A DNA stretch of 41,672 nt from an uncultured Bacteroides sp. GTDB lineage: Bacteria; Bacteroidota; Bacteroidia; Bacteroidales; Bacteroidaceae. A model generated the notes under the pieces. It was not told the DNA's origin and did no database searches. It worked only from the letters and a program-made list of their open reading frames with translations. Shown here piece by piece: positions 16,587 through 25,012 of the stretch. A program made the position numbers and the translations under genes. Every line of letters starts with the position of its first letter. Position 1 is the first letter of the stretch. The stretch is from contig CABROZ010000005.1 in assembly GCA_902472795.1 (NCBI GenBank), positions 1 through 41,672 on the forward strand. Reading direction: 5' to 3'.

Positions 16587-16645
16587 ACGGAGGGGCGCAT
16601 GTCCGCCATTGTTTATTATGAACAGTTAAAACAACAAATAGACCG

Positions 16646-17458
16646 ATGCTCTCTTCCAAGAAAAAAGCAAAATATGTAGGACTGACAGGCGCGTTGCTGG
16701 TGCATGTGGCTATTGTAGCCCTTCTGTTGCTGGTGGGGTTTAGCCTACCTGAAAAGATGGAGGAAGACGGTATGCCCGTGATGTTGGGTGAAGTGCCCGA
16801 CGCATGGGGAGCAGCCGACCCATCGCTGGTGGAGGTGGACGTGGTGCCTGAAGAAACGGCTCCCGAAGTGGAGGAAGCTGCCGAACAGGATATCATCACG
16901 CAGGAAGAGGAAGAAACGGTAGCGATCAAGCCCAAGAACGAGATAAAGAAAAAAACGGAAAAACCGGAAAAAACGGAGGCTGAAAAGGCTGAAGAAGCAC
17001 GCAAGCTGGCCGAAGCCAAGGCCGAAAAAGAACGTCGGGAGGCTGAAGAGGCAGCTCGTAAACGTGTGGCCGGAGCTTTCGGAAAAGGTGCCCAGATGGG
17101 CAGCAAAGGAAATACCGAAGGAAAGGGCATACAGGGAAGTCCGACGGGAAATGCACCAACAGGGGCCACTACAGGAGTAGGTGGTTACGGAACATTCAGT
17201 TTGGGAGGACGTTCGTTAGGCGAAGGTGGTTTGCCAAAGCCGGCGTACAACGTGCAGGACGAAGGAAAAGTGGTAGTGGACATTACGGTGAACCCTGCCG
17301 GGCGTGTGATAGCAACGAGTATCAACCGTCAGACCAATACCGTGAATTCCGCACTGCGCAAAGCTGCCGAAGAAGCAGCGCGAAAGGCGCGCTTCAATGC
17401 GGTGAGCGGACTGGATAACCAGACAGGAACGATAACATATTACTTTAACTTAAAATAA
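16646..17458 (+). CDS. TonB-family energy transducer
   Basis: This 270-residue protein spans the inner membrane once (VGLTGALLVHVAIVALLLLVGF, about residues 11-32) and extends across the periplasm. The middle is acidic, then strongly charged and coiled-coil-like (KPKNEIKKKTEKPEKTEAEKAEEARKLAEAKAEKERREAEEAARKR compressed, about 93-137), followed by a Gly-rich stretch (GKGAQMGSKGNTEGKG). The C-terminus (about 190-270) has the TonB-like strands VVVDITVNPAGRVIAT and TGTITYYFNLK. It has no classic Pro-rich spacer; a charged Lys/Glu spacer replaces it. It lies 59 bases after exbD in the same direction and completes the TonB-ExbB-ExbD set. Confidence 0.88.
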   Translation: MLSSKKKAKYVGLTGALLVHVAIVALLLLVGFSLPEKMEEDGMPVMLGEVPDAWGAADPSLVEVDVVPEETAPEVEEAAEQDIITQEEEETVAIKPKNEIKKKTEKPEKTEAEKAEEARKLAEAKAEKERREAEEAARKRVAGAFGKGAQMGSKGNTEGKGIQGSPTGNAPTGATTGVGGYGTFSLGGRSLGEGGLPKPAYNVQDEGKVVVDITVNPAGRVIATSINRQTNTVNSALRKAAEEAARKARFNAVSGLDNQTGTITYYFNLK

Positions 17459-17472
17459 AAGGAGATAGAACT

Positions 17473-18024
17473 ATGGGTACAGTTTATGTATTTTTTGCCG
17501 ATGGATTTGAAGAAATGGAGGCCTTTTCAGCAGTGGACGTCATGAAACGGGCGGGTCTTCAGGTGGTAATGGTTACGGTGACTCCCGATGAGATAGTAAC
17601 AGGCTCGCATGGCATTCCGGTGCTATGTGACAAGAATATAGCAAATTGCGACTTCTACGATGCAGAACTGATTCTGCTGCCCGGTGGTCTGCCCGGTGCT
17701 ACTACGTTGGATGCTTGTGAGGATTTGCACCGGCTGATTCAGCGATTTGCCGATGAGAACAAGCCTATTGCCGCCATTTGTGCCGCTCCGATGATTCTCG
17801 GAAAGATGGGACTGCTGAAAGGACGCAAGGCTACTTGCTATCCGGGATTCGACAAATATCTGGAAGGTGCTGAATATACTGGTGCCTTGGTGGAAAAGGA
17901 CGGAAACTTTATTACCGGTAAGGGTCCTGCTGCAGCTCTGCCGTTTGCTCTGGCTGTGACTGAACATTTGTTGGGCGCAGAGAAAGTGGCCGAGTTGAAG
18001 AAAACGATGTGTGTGCCCGAATGA
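17473..18024 (+). CDS. DJ-1/PfpI family protein
   Basis: This 183-residue cytosolic protein belongs to the DJ-1/ThiJ/YajL branch. It opens GTVYVFFADGFEEMEAFSAVDVMKRAGL, with the family Glu in GFEEME, and has the reactive Cys C103 in the nucleophile elbow AAICAAPMIL, followed by KGRKATCYPGF. Members act as glyoxalase III-like or stress-protection enzymes; which applies here cannot be told. It starts 14 bases after the TonB gene behind GGAGAT, an unusually good Shine-Dalgarno for this genome, and is probably in the same transcript. Confidence 0.9.
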   Translation: MGTVYVFFADGFEEMEAFSAVDVMKRAGLQVVMVTVTPDEIVTGSHGIPVLCDKNIANCDFYDAELILLPGGLPGATTLDACEDLHRLIQRFADENKPIAAICAAPMILGKMGLLKGRKATCYPGFDKYLEGAEYTGALVEKDGNFITGKGPAAALPFALAVTEHLLGAEKVAELKKTMCVPE

Positions 18025-18063
18025 GGACATGCAACAGATTAACCAGTTAATATATTTATATCT

Positions 18064-18738
18064 GTGAAGTACGCTCTGATAGTAGCCGGTGGAAAAGGAT
18101 TGCGTATGGGAACCGAACTTCCCAAACAATTTCTTCCGATAGGAGGAAAGCCTGTGCTGATGCACACGTTGCAGGCTTTCTACGACTACGATCGGGATAT
18201 GCGGATTGTATTGGTTCTCCCGGCCAGCCAACAGGCGTATTGGACGCAACTGTGTCGGGAGTATCATTTTACGGTGCCTCATGAGGTAGTTGATGGCGGA
18301 GAAACCCGTTTCCATTCCGTAAACAATGCGTTGAAACGGGTCGATTCGTCGGGATTGATCGGTGTGCACGACGGAGTGCGTCCGTTTGTGTCGCAGGAGG
18401 TTATTGCGCGTTGCTACGGACTGGCTGCTGAAAAAAAAGCGGTAGTGCCGGTGGTCAACGTGGTTGAGACGGTGCGCCGTCTGTATCAGGACGGAAGAAG
18501 TGAGACGGTGCCACGCGATGAGTATCGGTTGGTGCAGACTCCTCAGGTGTTCGATGCGGAACTGTTGTTGCGGGCTTACCGTCAGCCTTATACGCCGGAC
18601 TTTACGGATGATGCCTCTGTGGTAGAGGCATTGGGCGAACCTGTCTGGCTGACCGAAGGCAATCGCGAGAACATCAAGATAACCACTCCCTTTGATTTGA
18701 AGATAGCCGAAGCTTTGTTAAGCCCATGTTCGATTTAG
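18064..18738 (+). CDS. ispD: 2-C-methyl-D-erythritol 4-phosphate cytidylyltransferase
   Basis: This 224-residue enzyme of the MEP isoprenoid pathway transfers CMP to methylerythritol phosphate. The nucleotide-binding N-terminus reads KYALIVAGGKGLRMGTELPKQFLPIGGKPVL. Further family motifs are DGGETRFHSVNNAL, VGVHDGVRPFV-like IGVHDGVRPFV, and DFTDDASVVEALGEPVWLTEGNRENIKITTPFDL at the end. The start is GTG at 18064. Its last 13 bases overlap recG in another frame, so the two are coupled. Confidence 0.96.
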   Translation: MKYALIVAGGKGLRMGTELPKQFLPIGGKPVLMHTLQAFYDYDRDMRIVLVLPASQQAYWTQLCREYHFTVPHEVVDGGETRFHSVNNALKRVDSSGLIGVHDGVRPFVSQEVIARCYGLAAEKKAVVPVVNVVETVRRLYQDGRSETVPRDEYRLVQTPQVFDAELLLRAYRQPYTPDFTDDASVVEALGEPVWLTEGNRENIKITTPFDLKIAEALLSPCSI

Positions 18739-20822
18739 CCTCGCGTGACATAAAATACTTGTCGGGTGTGGGGCCGCAGCGGGCTGCCGTGCTCAATAAG
18801 GAGCTGGGCATTTATTCCATGCACGACTTATTGTATTATTTCCCTTATAAATATGTAGATCGAAGCCGGATATACAGCATATACGAACTGGATGGAAATA
18901 TGCCTTACATTCAGTTGAAAGGTGAGATTCTGAGTTTCGAGGATGTGGGGGAAGGACGGCATCGCAGGTTGGTGGCTCACTTTTCAGACGGAACGGGAGT
19001 CGTGGATCTGGTCTGGTTTCAGGGAGTCAAATACATACTCGGAAAATACAAGGTCCATCAGGAGTATATTGTCTTCGGCAAGCCGACGGTTTTCAACGGC
19101 CGCATCAACATAGCCCATCCGGATGTGGACGCAGTGGCCGACCTGAAACTTGAAACGATGGGGTTGCGTCCTTACTATAACACGACTGAGAAGATGAAAC
19201 GCGGTTTGATCAACTCGCATGTCATTGAGAAAATGATGGCTGCGGTGGTGAAGTTGCTTTCCGAACCTTTGCCCGAAACGCTGCCACCCGTTATCTTGCG
19301 CGAGCATCATCTGATGCCGTTGACCGAAGCTCTTGTCAATATACACTTTCCGGCCAATGCCGATATGCTGCGAAAGGCACAATACCGACTGAAGTTTGAA
19401 GAACTGTTTTATGTGCAGCTCAACATTTTGCGCTATGCGCGCGACAGGCAACGCAAGTATCGCGGATATGTGTTCAGTAAAATCGGTGACATATTCAATA
19501 CGTTTTATTCCAGGAATCTCCCTTTCGAACTGACCAATGCCCAGAAACGGGTGTTGAAGGAAATTCGTCGCGACATGGGAATGGGCCGACAGATGAACCG
19601 CCTGTTGCAGGGTGATGTGGGCAGCGGGAAAACGCTAGTGGCATTGATGAGTATGCTGATTGCCTTGGACAACGGTTATCAGGCCTGTATGATGGCACCT
19701 ACCGAAATTCTGGCTAACCAGCATTACGATACCGTTTGCGAGTTTCTGCATGGCATGGACGTGCGGGTGGAGCTGCTGACAGGTTCGGTGAAGGGCAAGC
19801 GTAGGGAAGCCATTCTGAAGGGACTGCTGACTGGAGAAGTACAGATTTTGATAGGTACGCATGCAGTCATCGAGGATACGGTGAATTTTGCTTCGTTGGG
19901 CTTTGTGGTCATTGACGAACAGCATCGCTTTGGCGTTGCCCAGCGCGCCCGGCTGTGGACGAAGAGTGCGCAACCGCCTCATGTACTGGTAATGACGGCT
20001 ACCCCTATTCCCCGTACGTTGGCGATGACTCTTTACGGTGATCTGGATGTGTCGGTCATTGACGAACTGCCGCCGGGACGGAAACCGATAGCGACCATCC
20101 ATCAGTTTGATAACCGGCGCGAAAGTCTGTATCGTTCCGTGCGGAAACAGATTGAAGAAGGGCGACAAGTCTATATCGTCTATCCTTTGATAAAGGAAAG
20201 CGAGAAAATCGACCTGAAGAATCTGGAGGAAGGTTATCTGCATGTTTGCGAGGCTTTCCCCGACTGTAAGGTAGTCAAAGTGCATGGCAAGATGAAGCCT
20301 GCCGAAAAAGACAGGGAAATGCAGTTGTTTGTTTCGGGCGAAGCACAGATTATGGTGGCCACTACGGTGATCGAAGTAGGGGTGAATGTGCCCAATGCTT
20401 CGGTGATGATTATCGAAAATGCCGAACGCTTTGGCTTGTCGCAACTTCATCAGTTGCGGGGACGTGTAGGGCGTGGAGCCGACCAGTCTTATTGTATTTT
20501 AGTGACCGGTTACAAACTGGCCGAAGACACCCGCAAGCGGTTGGAGATTATGGTACGTACCAATGACGGGTTTGAGATAGCCGAAGCTGACCTGAAACTG
20601 CGTGGTCCTGGCGACTTGGAGGGCACTCAGCAGAGCGGCGTTGCTTTTGACTTGAAGATAGCGGATATTGCTCGCGACGGACAGTTGTTGCAATACGTGC
20701 GCGAAGTTGCGCAGAAAATCGTAGATGCTGACCCGAATGGTGTCTTGCCCGAGAATGAAATCTTGTGGCGTCAACTGAAGGCTTTGCGGAAAACGAACGT
20801 TAATTGGGCTGCCATAAGTTGA
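18726..20822 (+). CDS. recG: ATP-dependent DNA helicase RecG
   Basis: This 698-residue superfamily 2 helicase remodels stalled forks and branched recombination intermediates. The N-terminal wedge/OB domain (about 1-250) includes LSGVGPQRAAVLNKELGI and the OB strands YIQLKGEILSFED. The helicase core has Walker A in GDVGSGKTLVAL near 295-306, the DEQH box (VIDEQHRFGVAQRARL near 396), MTATPIPRTLAMTLYGDL, and the C-terminal motif QLHQLRGRVGRGADQSYCIL. Length is normal. It starts inside the ispD 3' end. Confidence 0.96.
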   Translation: MFDLASRDIKYLSGVGPQRAAVLNKELGIYSMHDLLYYFPYKYVDRSRIYSIYELDGNMPYIQLKGEILSFEDVGEGRHRRLVAHFSDGTGVVDLVWFQGVKYILGKYKVHQEYIVFGKPTVFNGRINIAHPDVDAVADLKLETMGLRPYYNTTEKMKRGLINSHVIEKMMAAVVKLLSEPLPETLPPVILREHHLMPLTEALVNIHFPANADMLRKAQYRLKFEELFYVQLNILRYARDRQRKYRGYVFSKIGDIFNTFYSRNLPFELTNAQKRVLKEIRRDMGMGRQMNRLLQGDVGSGKTLVALMSMLIALDNGYQACMMAPTEILANQHYDTVCEFLHGMDVRVELLTGSVKGKRREAILKGLLTGEVQILIGTHAVIEDTVNFASLGFVVIDEQHRFGVAQRARLWTKSAQPPHVLVMTATPIPRTLAMTLYGDLDVSVIDELPPGRKPIATIHQFDNRRESLYRSVRKQIEEGRQVYIVYPLIKESEKIDLKNLEEGYLHVCEAFPDCKVVKVHGKMKPAEKDREMQLFVSGEAQIMVATTVIEVGVNVPNASVMIIENAERFGLSQLHQLRGRVGRGADQSYCILVTGYKLAEDTRKRLEIMVRTNDGFEIAEADLKLRGPGDLEGTQQSGVAFDLKIADIARDGQLLQYVREVAQKIVDADPNGVLPENEILWRQLKALRKTNVNWAAIS

Positions 20823-20883
20823 AAAACGGTTAAACATACACTTTATTCTCATTTTATGTTGTATAACATGTTTGCTCTTATTC

Positions 20884-20902
20884 CCCCTATTTATAGGGGT
20901 TT
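20884..20902 (+). terminator. Small hairpin downstream of recG
   Basis: CCCCTA-TTTA-TAGGGG (20884-20899) is followed by TTT. The stem is perfect but the T-run is short, so this is a weak candidate terminator for the pdxJ-recG transcript. The rest of 20823-21094 holds no gene. Confidence 0.45.
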
Positions 20903-20983
20903 AAGAGGTATCTTACTGGCTGTTAAGGTGTAGCTCCGTGAAAAAATAGTTAATGAAAGGTACTGTTTTTCAGCAGGAAGTTT

Positions 20984-20991
20984 TATCTTTG
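20984..20991 (+). promoter_or_regulatory. Possible -7 box for the M23 peptidase gene
   Basis: TATCTTTG matches TAnnTTTG. No clear TTTG lies 19-21 bases upstream. It would give a leader of about 100 bases before ATG 21095. Confidence 0.5.
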
Positions 20992-21094
20992 GGGAAATTT
21001 TTAAAAACAATCTGGATATTCGCGTAGATCAAGCCTCTGATTTCCTCATAACATACTTGCCACGGGTATCAAAAAAAGAAAGACAAGAAATAGG

Positions 21095-21964
21095 ATGAGT
21101 TTTAAAGGACTAAAAACAATTTTGATTGCCGCGGCAGCTATGGTCAGCTTGAATTCTTTTTCTCAGGACCTCATTGCTCGCCAGGCTCCCATCGACAGAA
21201 AACTAAAAAGTGTAGATTCGCTGGCTTTACAGAAACAGATACGTGCAGAGCAGGCTTTGTATCCCGGACTTGATCTCTACCCCAATTGGAACAATGATTT
21301 GGTACAGGCTTACGGCAATGCCATTGTACCCGAAAAATATACTTTCGACCTCACCGGATTTTGTATGCCTACCGAACATACCCGTATCACTGATGTCTTC
21401 GGATATCGTCCCCGTCGCCGTCGTGCTCATTACGGTCTTGACATCAAGGTGTATGTGGGAGATACCATCCGTGCGGCTTTTGACGGAAAAATACGTATCG
21501 TGAAGAATCAGGGGCGCCGTGGTTATGGCAAGTATGTAGTTATCCGTCACGATAACGGGCTTGAAACGGTTTACGGACATTTGTCGAAGCAATTGGTTGA
21601 CGTGAACCAGCGAGTAAAGGCCGGTGAACCTATTGCGTTGGGAGGCAATACGGGACGTTCTACCGGTTCTCATCTCCATTTCGAAACGCGTTTCTTGGGA
21701 ATACCTATTAATCCGGCTTTGATGTTCGATTTCGAAAAACAGGATATCGTAGCCGATTCCTATACTTTCCAGAAGACAAAAGGCTCTTCGGGCAAGGCCA
21801 AGAGCATGGCTTCGGGCGAGGGACTGTTCTACAAAGTGAAGAAAGGCGATACATTGTCTAAAATTGCTTCCCGTCAGGGAGTATCCATTGATAAACTTTG
21901 CAAGCTGAACCATATCACGCGCAGGACTCTTCTGCGTCCGGGTCAGGTATTGCGCTGTTCCTAA
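21095..21964 (+). CDS. M23-family peptidase with C-terminal LysM domain
   Basis: This 289-residue exported protein has a signal peptide (MSFKGLKTILIAAAAMVSLNSFSQ). The zinc peptidase domain (about 95-205) carries the metal ligands H112 and D116 in HYGLD and the HLH pair H193/H195 in GSHLHFETRF. A LysM peptidoglycan-binding domain closes the protein (YKVKKGDTLSKIASRQGVSIDKLCKLN, about 246-289). All key residues for a LytM/M23 endopeptidase are visible, so it is probably active on cell-wall cross-bridges rather than a degenerate EnvC/NlpD-type activator. It stands alone, with a strong terminator behind it. Confidence 0.93.
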   Translation: MSFKGLKTILIAAAAMVSLNSFSQDLIARQAPIDRKLKSVDSLALQKQIRAEQALYPGLDLYPNWNNDLVQAYGNAIVPEKYTFDLTGFCMPTEHTRITDVFGYRPRRRRAHYGLDIKVYVGDTIRAAFDGKIRIVKNQGRRGYGKYVVIRHDNGLETVYGHLSKQLVDVNQRVKAGEPIALGGNTGRSTGSHLHFETRFLGIPINPALMFDFEKQDIVADSYTFQKTKGSSGKAKSMASGEGLFYKVKKGDTLSKIASRQGVSIDKLCKLNHITRRTLLRPGQVLRCS

Positions 21965-21987
21965 AAACGTAAACAATCTTTATAGCA

Positions 21988-22025
21988 AGAGGGCACTTTA
22001 ATAGATTTTAGAGTGTCCTCTTTTT
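21988..22025 (+). terminator. Intrinsic terminator after the M23 peptidase gene
   Basis: AGAGGGCACT pairs with AGTGTCCTCT (ten pairs, one G-U), the stem extends inward by about three more pairs, and TTTTT follows at 22021-22025. This is a textbook rho-independent terminator. Confidence 0.85.
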
Positions 22026-22044
22026 ATTTCTCTTCAATTATACT

Positions 22045-22052
22045 TATCTTTG
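22045..22052 (+). promoter_or_regulatory. Likely -7 box for the DUF1599 gene
   Basis: TATCTTTG lies 18 bases before ATG 22071. It directly follows the terminator of the previous gene, fitting a new transcript that could run through DoxX and tpiA. Confidence 0.6.
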
Positions 22053-22070
22053 TGGCCTATTAGTAAGGAA

Positions 22071-22613
22071 ATGAAAGATACCAAACAACAATTTGAGCAT
22101 GTCATTGCGGTGTGTCGTGATTTGTTTTCGAAGAAACTGCATGATTACGGCCCTGCATGGCGTATCCTCCGTCCGTCTTCTGTCACCGATCAGATATTTA
22201 TCAAGGCAAACCGCATCCGAAGTATTGAGACCAAGGGGGTGGCGCTGGTTGATGAAGGAGTCCGTTCGGAATTTATTGCCATCGTGAATTATGGCATTGT
22301 AGGCCTGATACAGCTGGAATTGGGATATGCAGAGTCGGCCGACATATCGAATGATGAAGCAATGGCATTGTACGATAAGTATGCAAAAGCCTCGCTCGAC
22401 CTGATGTTGGCGAAGAATCACGATTACGATGAGGCGTGGCGCAGCATGCGTATCAGTTCGTACACCGATCTTATTCTGATGAAGATTTACCGTACCAAGC
22501 AGATTGAAAGTCTGGCGGGACATACGTTGGTGTCGGAAGGTGTGGATGCCAACTATATGGATATGATTAATTATTCTGTGTTCGGTTTGATAAAGATAGA
22601 GTTTGGAGACTGA
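22071..22613 (+). CDS. DUF1599-domain protein with internal duplication
   Basis: This 180-residue protein consists of two similar halves. The first has KKLHDYGPAWRILRPSSVTDQIFIKANRIRSIE and the second has AKNHDYDEAWRSMRISSYTDLILMKIYRTKQIE, each ending in a NYGIVGLIQLE or NYSVFGLIKIE segment. DUF1599 (PF07659) is a domain of about 60 residues of unknown function. The repeated HDY-x-x-AW and TD motifs suggest a conserved site in each half. ATG 22071 is preferred over TTG 22050. It is followed after 16 bases by a DoxX-like gene and then tpiA, an order common in Bacteroides. Confidence 0.88.
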   Translation: MKDTKQQFEHVIAVCRDLFSKKLHDYGPAWRILRPSSVTDQIFIKANRIRSIETKGVALVDEGVRSEFIAIVNYGIVGLIQLELGYAESADISNDEAMALYDKYAKASLDLMLAKNHDYDEAWRSMRISSYTDLILMKIYRTKQIESLAGHTLVSEGVDANYMDMINYSVFGLIKIEFGD

Positions 22614-22629
22614 GAAAAAACATATTATC

Positions 22630-23889
22630 ATGAAAGTGTGGGTGAACATCTGCCGCTTTGTGCTGGCTGTCGTGTTCATCTTTTCCGGCTTTGTGAAGGC
22701 TATTGACCCGCTGGGCTTTTTCTACAAGATACAGGACTATCTGACGGCCTTTGGGCTGATTTCGTGGTTCCCGGGGTATTGGCCGTTGCTTTTTGCCGTA
22801 TTGCTGGCCGCCGTCGAGTTCTGTACGGGCATGTATCTCTTCCTCGGCATCCGTCGTCGTATTTCTTCTTCTTTGGCGCTTCTGCTGATGCTGGTGATGA
22901 CACCGCTGACGCTGTATCTGGCCATTGCCAACCCCGTATCGGATTGCGGTTGCTTTGGCGATGCCATTGTGCTGACCAACTGGCAGACTTTCGGTAAGAA
23001 CGTGGTGTTGCTGATTGCTGCTGTTACTGTTGTCTGGAAGTGGAGGGAGGTTGTAAGGTTCATTTCGTTGAAACTGGAGTGGATCTTGTCGCTATATACG
23101 ATTCTTTTTGTGTTTGCCCTGGCTTTTTATTGCCTGCGTAATCTTCCTTTGTTTGATTTCCGTCCCTATAAGATTGGCACGAATATCAAGGCTGGAATGG
23201 AGATTCCCGAAGGTGCCAAACTGAGTGTGCTCGAAACCATGTTTGTCATGGAGAAAGATGGCAAGCGGCAGGAGTTTACGCTCGATAACTATCCGGACAG
23301 TACCTGGACGCTGGTCGAGACACGTACGGTGGTTAAGGAAAAAGGATATGAACCGCCGATTCATGACTTCTCGATGTTGAGCATAGACAGTGGCACCGAC
23401 ATAACCGACAGTGTGCTGACAGATCCCGGATATACGTTCCTGTTGGTGGTACACCGTGTTGAGGAAGCCGATGACAGCTATATCGATCTGATTAACGAAA
23501 TCTATGATTACAGTGTAGAGCATGGCTACGGATTCTATGCACTGACTTCTTCTCCTGAAGAAGAGATAGCCCTGTGGTGCGACCGAACCGGAGCCGAATA
23601 TCCGTTCTGTCAGATGGACGATATTACGCTGAAGACGATTATACGTTCCAACCCCGGCTTGTTGTTGCTGAAAGGCGAGACAATTCTGAATAAATGGAGT
23701 GACAGTCAGTTGCCCGATGAATATGTGCTGACCGACAGTTTGGACAGGTTGGCGTTGGGGCGGCAGAAGCATGTGAACGATTGGTACACGATGGGCTATG
23801 TAGTGTTGTGGTTCTTGGTGCCGCTGGTTATTGTCATCGGGGCGGACCAGCTGTTCATCGTCAGACGGAACAGAAAGTTGAAAGCTTAG
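22630..23889 (+). CDS. DoxX/MauE-like membrane protein
   Basis: This 419-residue protein has an N-terminal bundle of about four membrane helices (residues 5-25, 50-70, 80-100 and 120-140), the motif DCGCFGD at 105-111 found in MauE/DoxX-type membrane proteins linked to thiol redox chemistry, a further helix near 160, a soluble region (about 180-380) and a last helix (VVLWFLVPLVIVIGADQLFIV). The soluble part includes YTFLLVVHRVEEADDSYIDLINEIYDYSVEHGYGFYALTSS, which resembles a thioredoxin-like layout but lacks a C-x-x-C. ATG 22630 fits the first helix. It lies between DUF1599 and tpiA. A redox role is inferred from the CGCFGD motif. Confidence 0.82.
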   Translation: MKVWVNICRFVLAVVFIFSGFVKAIDPLGFFYKIQDYLTAFGLISWFPGYWPLLFAVLLAAVEFCTGMYLFLGIRRRISSSLALLLMLVMTPLTLYLAIANPVSDCGCFGDAIVLTNWQTFGKNVVLLIAAVTVVWKWREVVRFISLKLEWILSLYTILFVFALAFYCLRNLPLFDFRPYKIGTNIKAGMEIPEGAKLSVLETMFVMEKDGKRQEFTLDNYPDSTWTLVETRTVVKEKGYEPPIHDFSMLSIDSGTDITDSVLTDPGYTFLLVVHRVEEADDSYIDLINEIYDYSVEHGYGFYALTSSPEEEIALWCDRTGAEYPFCQMDDITLKTIIRSNPGLLLLKGETILNKWSDSQLPDEYVLTDSLDRLALGRQKHVNDWYTMGYVVLWFLVPLVIVIGADQLFIVRRNRKLKA

Positions 23890-23928
23890 CAGGATGAATT
23901 ATTAACCCTTTTAATAAATAAAAACAAG

Positions 23929-24684
23929 ATGAGAAAAAACATTGTTGCAGGAAACTGGAAAATGAACAAAACCCTCCAGGAGGGTATTGCTCTTGCAAAA
24001 GAACTGAATGAAGTACTGGCTAACGAAAAGCCTAACTGTGATGTAATCATCTGTACACCGTTTATTCACCTGGCATCGGTGACTCCGTTGGTCGATCCCG
24101 CCAAGATTGGTGTAGGTGCAGAAAACTGCGCCGACAAGGAATCGGGTGCTTATACCGGTGAAGTTTCGGCTGCCATGGTTGCTTCTACAGGTGCCAAATA
24201 TGTAATTCTGGGTCACTCGGAGCGTCGTGCTTACTATCACGAGACAGTAGAGATTCTGGAAGAGAAGGTGAAACTGGCTTTGGCCAACGGTCTGACTCCT
24301 ATCTTCTGCATTGGCGAAGTGCTGGCTGAACGTGAGGCTAACAAGCAGAACGAAGTAGTTGCCGCACAGCTGGCTTCTGTATTCTCGTTGTCTGCCGAGG
24401 ACTTCTCGAAGATTATCCTGGCTTACGAACCGGTATGGGCCATTGGTACTGGCAAGACTGCTACTCCGGAGCAAGCTGAAGAAATCCACGCTTTCATCCG
24501 TTCTACTGTAGCCGAGAAGTATGGCAAGGAAGTTGCAGAAAACTGCTCTATCCTTTACGGTGGCAGCTGCAAGCCTTCGAATGCCAAGGAATTGTTTGCC
24601 AAACCCGATGTTGACGGTGGTCTGATCGGTGGTGCTGCTTTGAAGGCTGCTGACTTCAAGGGCATTATCGACGCATTCAATTGA
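23929..24684 (+). CDS. tpiA: Triosephosphate isomerase
   Basis: This 251-residue TIM-barrel enzyme interconverts dihydroxyacetone phosphate and glyceraldehyde 3-phosphate in glycolysis. Active-site residues are visible: N9 and K11 in GNWKMN, H96 in LGHSERR and E167 in AYEPVWAIGTGKTA, followed by the phosphate-binding LYGGSCKPSN and GGLIGGAAL. Length is normal. It lies 39 bases after the DoxX-like gene. Confidence 0.98.
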   Translation: MRKNIVAGNWKMNKTLQEGIALAKELNEVLANEKPNCDVIICTPFIHLASVTPLVDPAKIGVGAENCADKESGAYTGEVSAAMVASTGAKYVILGHSERRAYYHETVEILEEKVKLALANGLTPIFCIGEVLAEREANKQNEVVAAQLASVFSLSAEDFSKIILAYEPVWAIGTGKTATPEQAEEIHAFIRSTVAEKYGKEVAENCSILYGGSCKPSNAKELFAKPDVDGGLIGGAALKAADFKGIIDAFN

Positions 24685-24685
24685 T

Positions 24686-24772
24686 AATTGATAACGGGCG
24701 GTTGATAGCAGGTGGCCGATGACAAATGTCGGGCGTTACTTCCCGACGGGTCGTTGTCGCTTGTTATCAATT
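24686..24772 (+). terminator. Large nested inverted repeat after tpiA
   Basis: AATTGATAAC (24686-24695) pairs perfectly with GTTATCAATT (24763-24772). Inside it are GACAA/TTGTC (24721-24725 and near 24754-24758) and GTCGGG/CCCGAC (24728-24733 and 24742-24747, 8-base loop). GCCTTTTC follows. It could be the tpiA terminator or a longer structured RNA element; the 25-base one-sided bulge is unusual for a terminator. Confidence 0.55.
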
Positions 24773-24870
24773 GCCTTTTCTTCCACTTTTTGCGAGACGG
24801 AGAGCTGAACCTGACGGCGTTAAAGGCATTTTGCGGGCTGTTCGCGTCGGGCGGAGCCGTTGTTCGGACA

Positions 24871-24912
24871 CGGATTATACGGGAAGAATGTTTATGTAAG
24901 GCGTATAATCCG
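24871..24912. other. 11-bp perfect inverted repeat in the tpiA-SPOR spacer
   Basis: CGGATTATACG (24871-24881) and CGTATAATCCG (24902-24912) flank a 20-base loop. No T-run follows. It lies in the 328-base gene-free spacer 24685-25012, upstream of the SPOR gene. It could be an operator, a leader structure or part of a small RNA; nothing else decides. Confidence 0.5.
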
Positions 24913-25012
24913 CATCTGGAGAAGTTGCACGTTTGTTGAGGTCGCCCGCTTTCCCGGCCGAGAGTGTGAGAAGCAATGTTTAATCATCACATATCGATAT
25001 ACATATTTATCT

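Noticed and set aside
20884..21094. Riboswitch upstream of the M23 peptidase gene
   Set aside because: There is a leader of about 100 bases after a -7 box, but no conserved aptamer core is recognisable.
24712..24939. 75-codon open frame in the tpiA-SPOR spacer
   Set aside because: It runs through the inverted repeats, has a GTG-type start without context, and resembles nothing I recognise.
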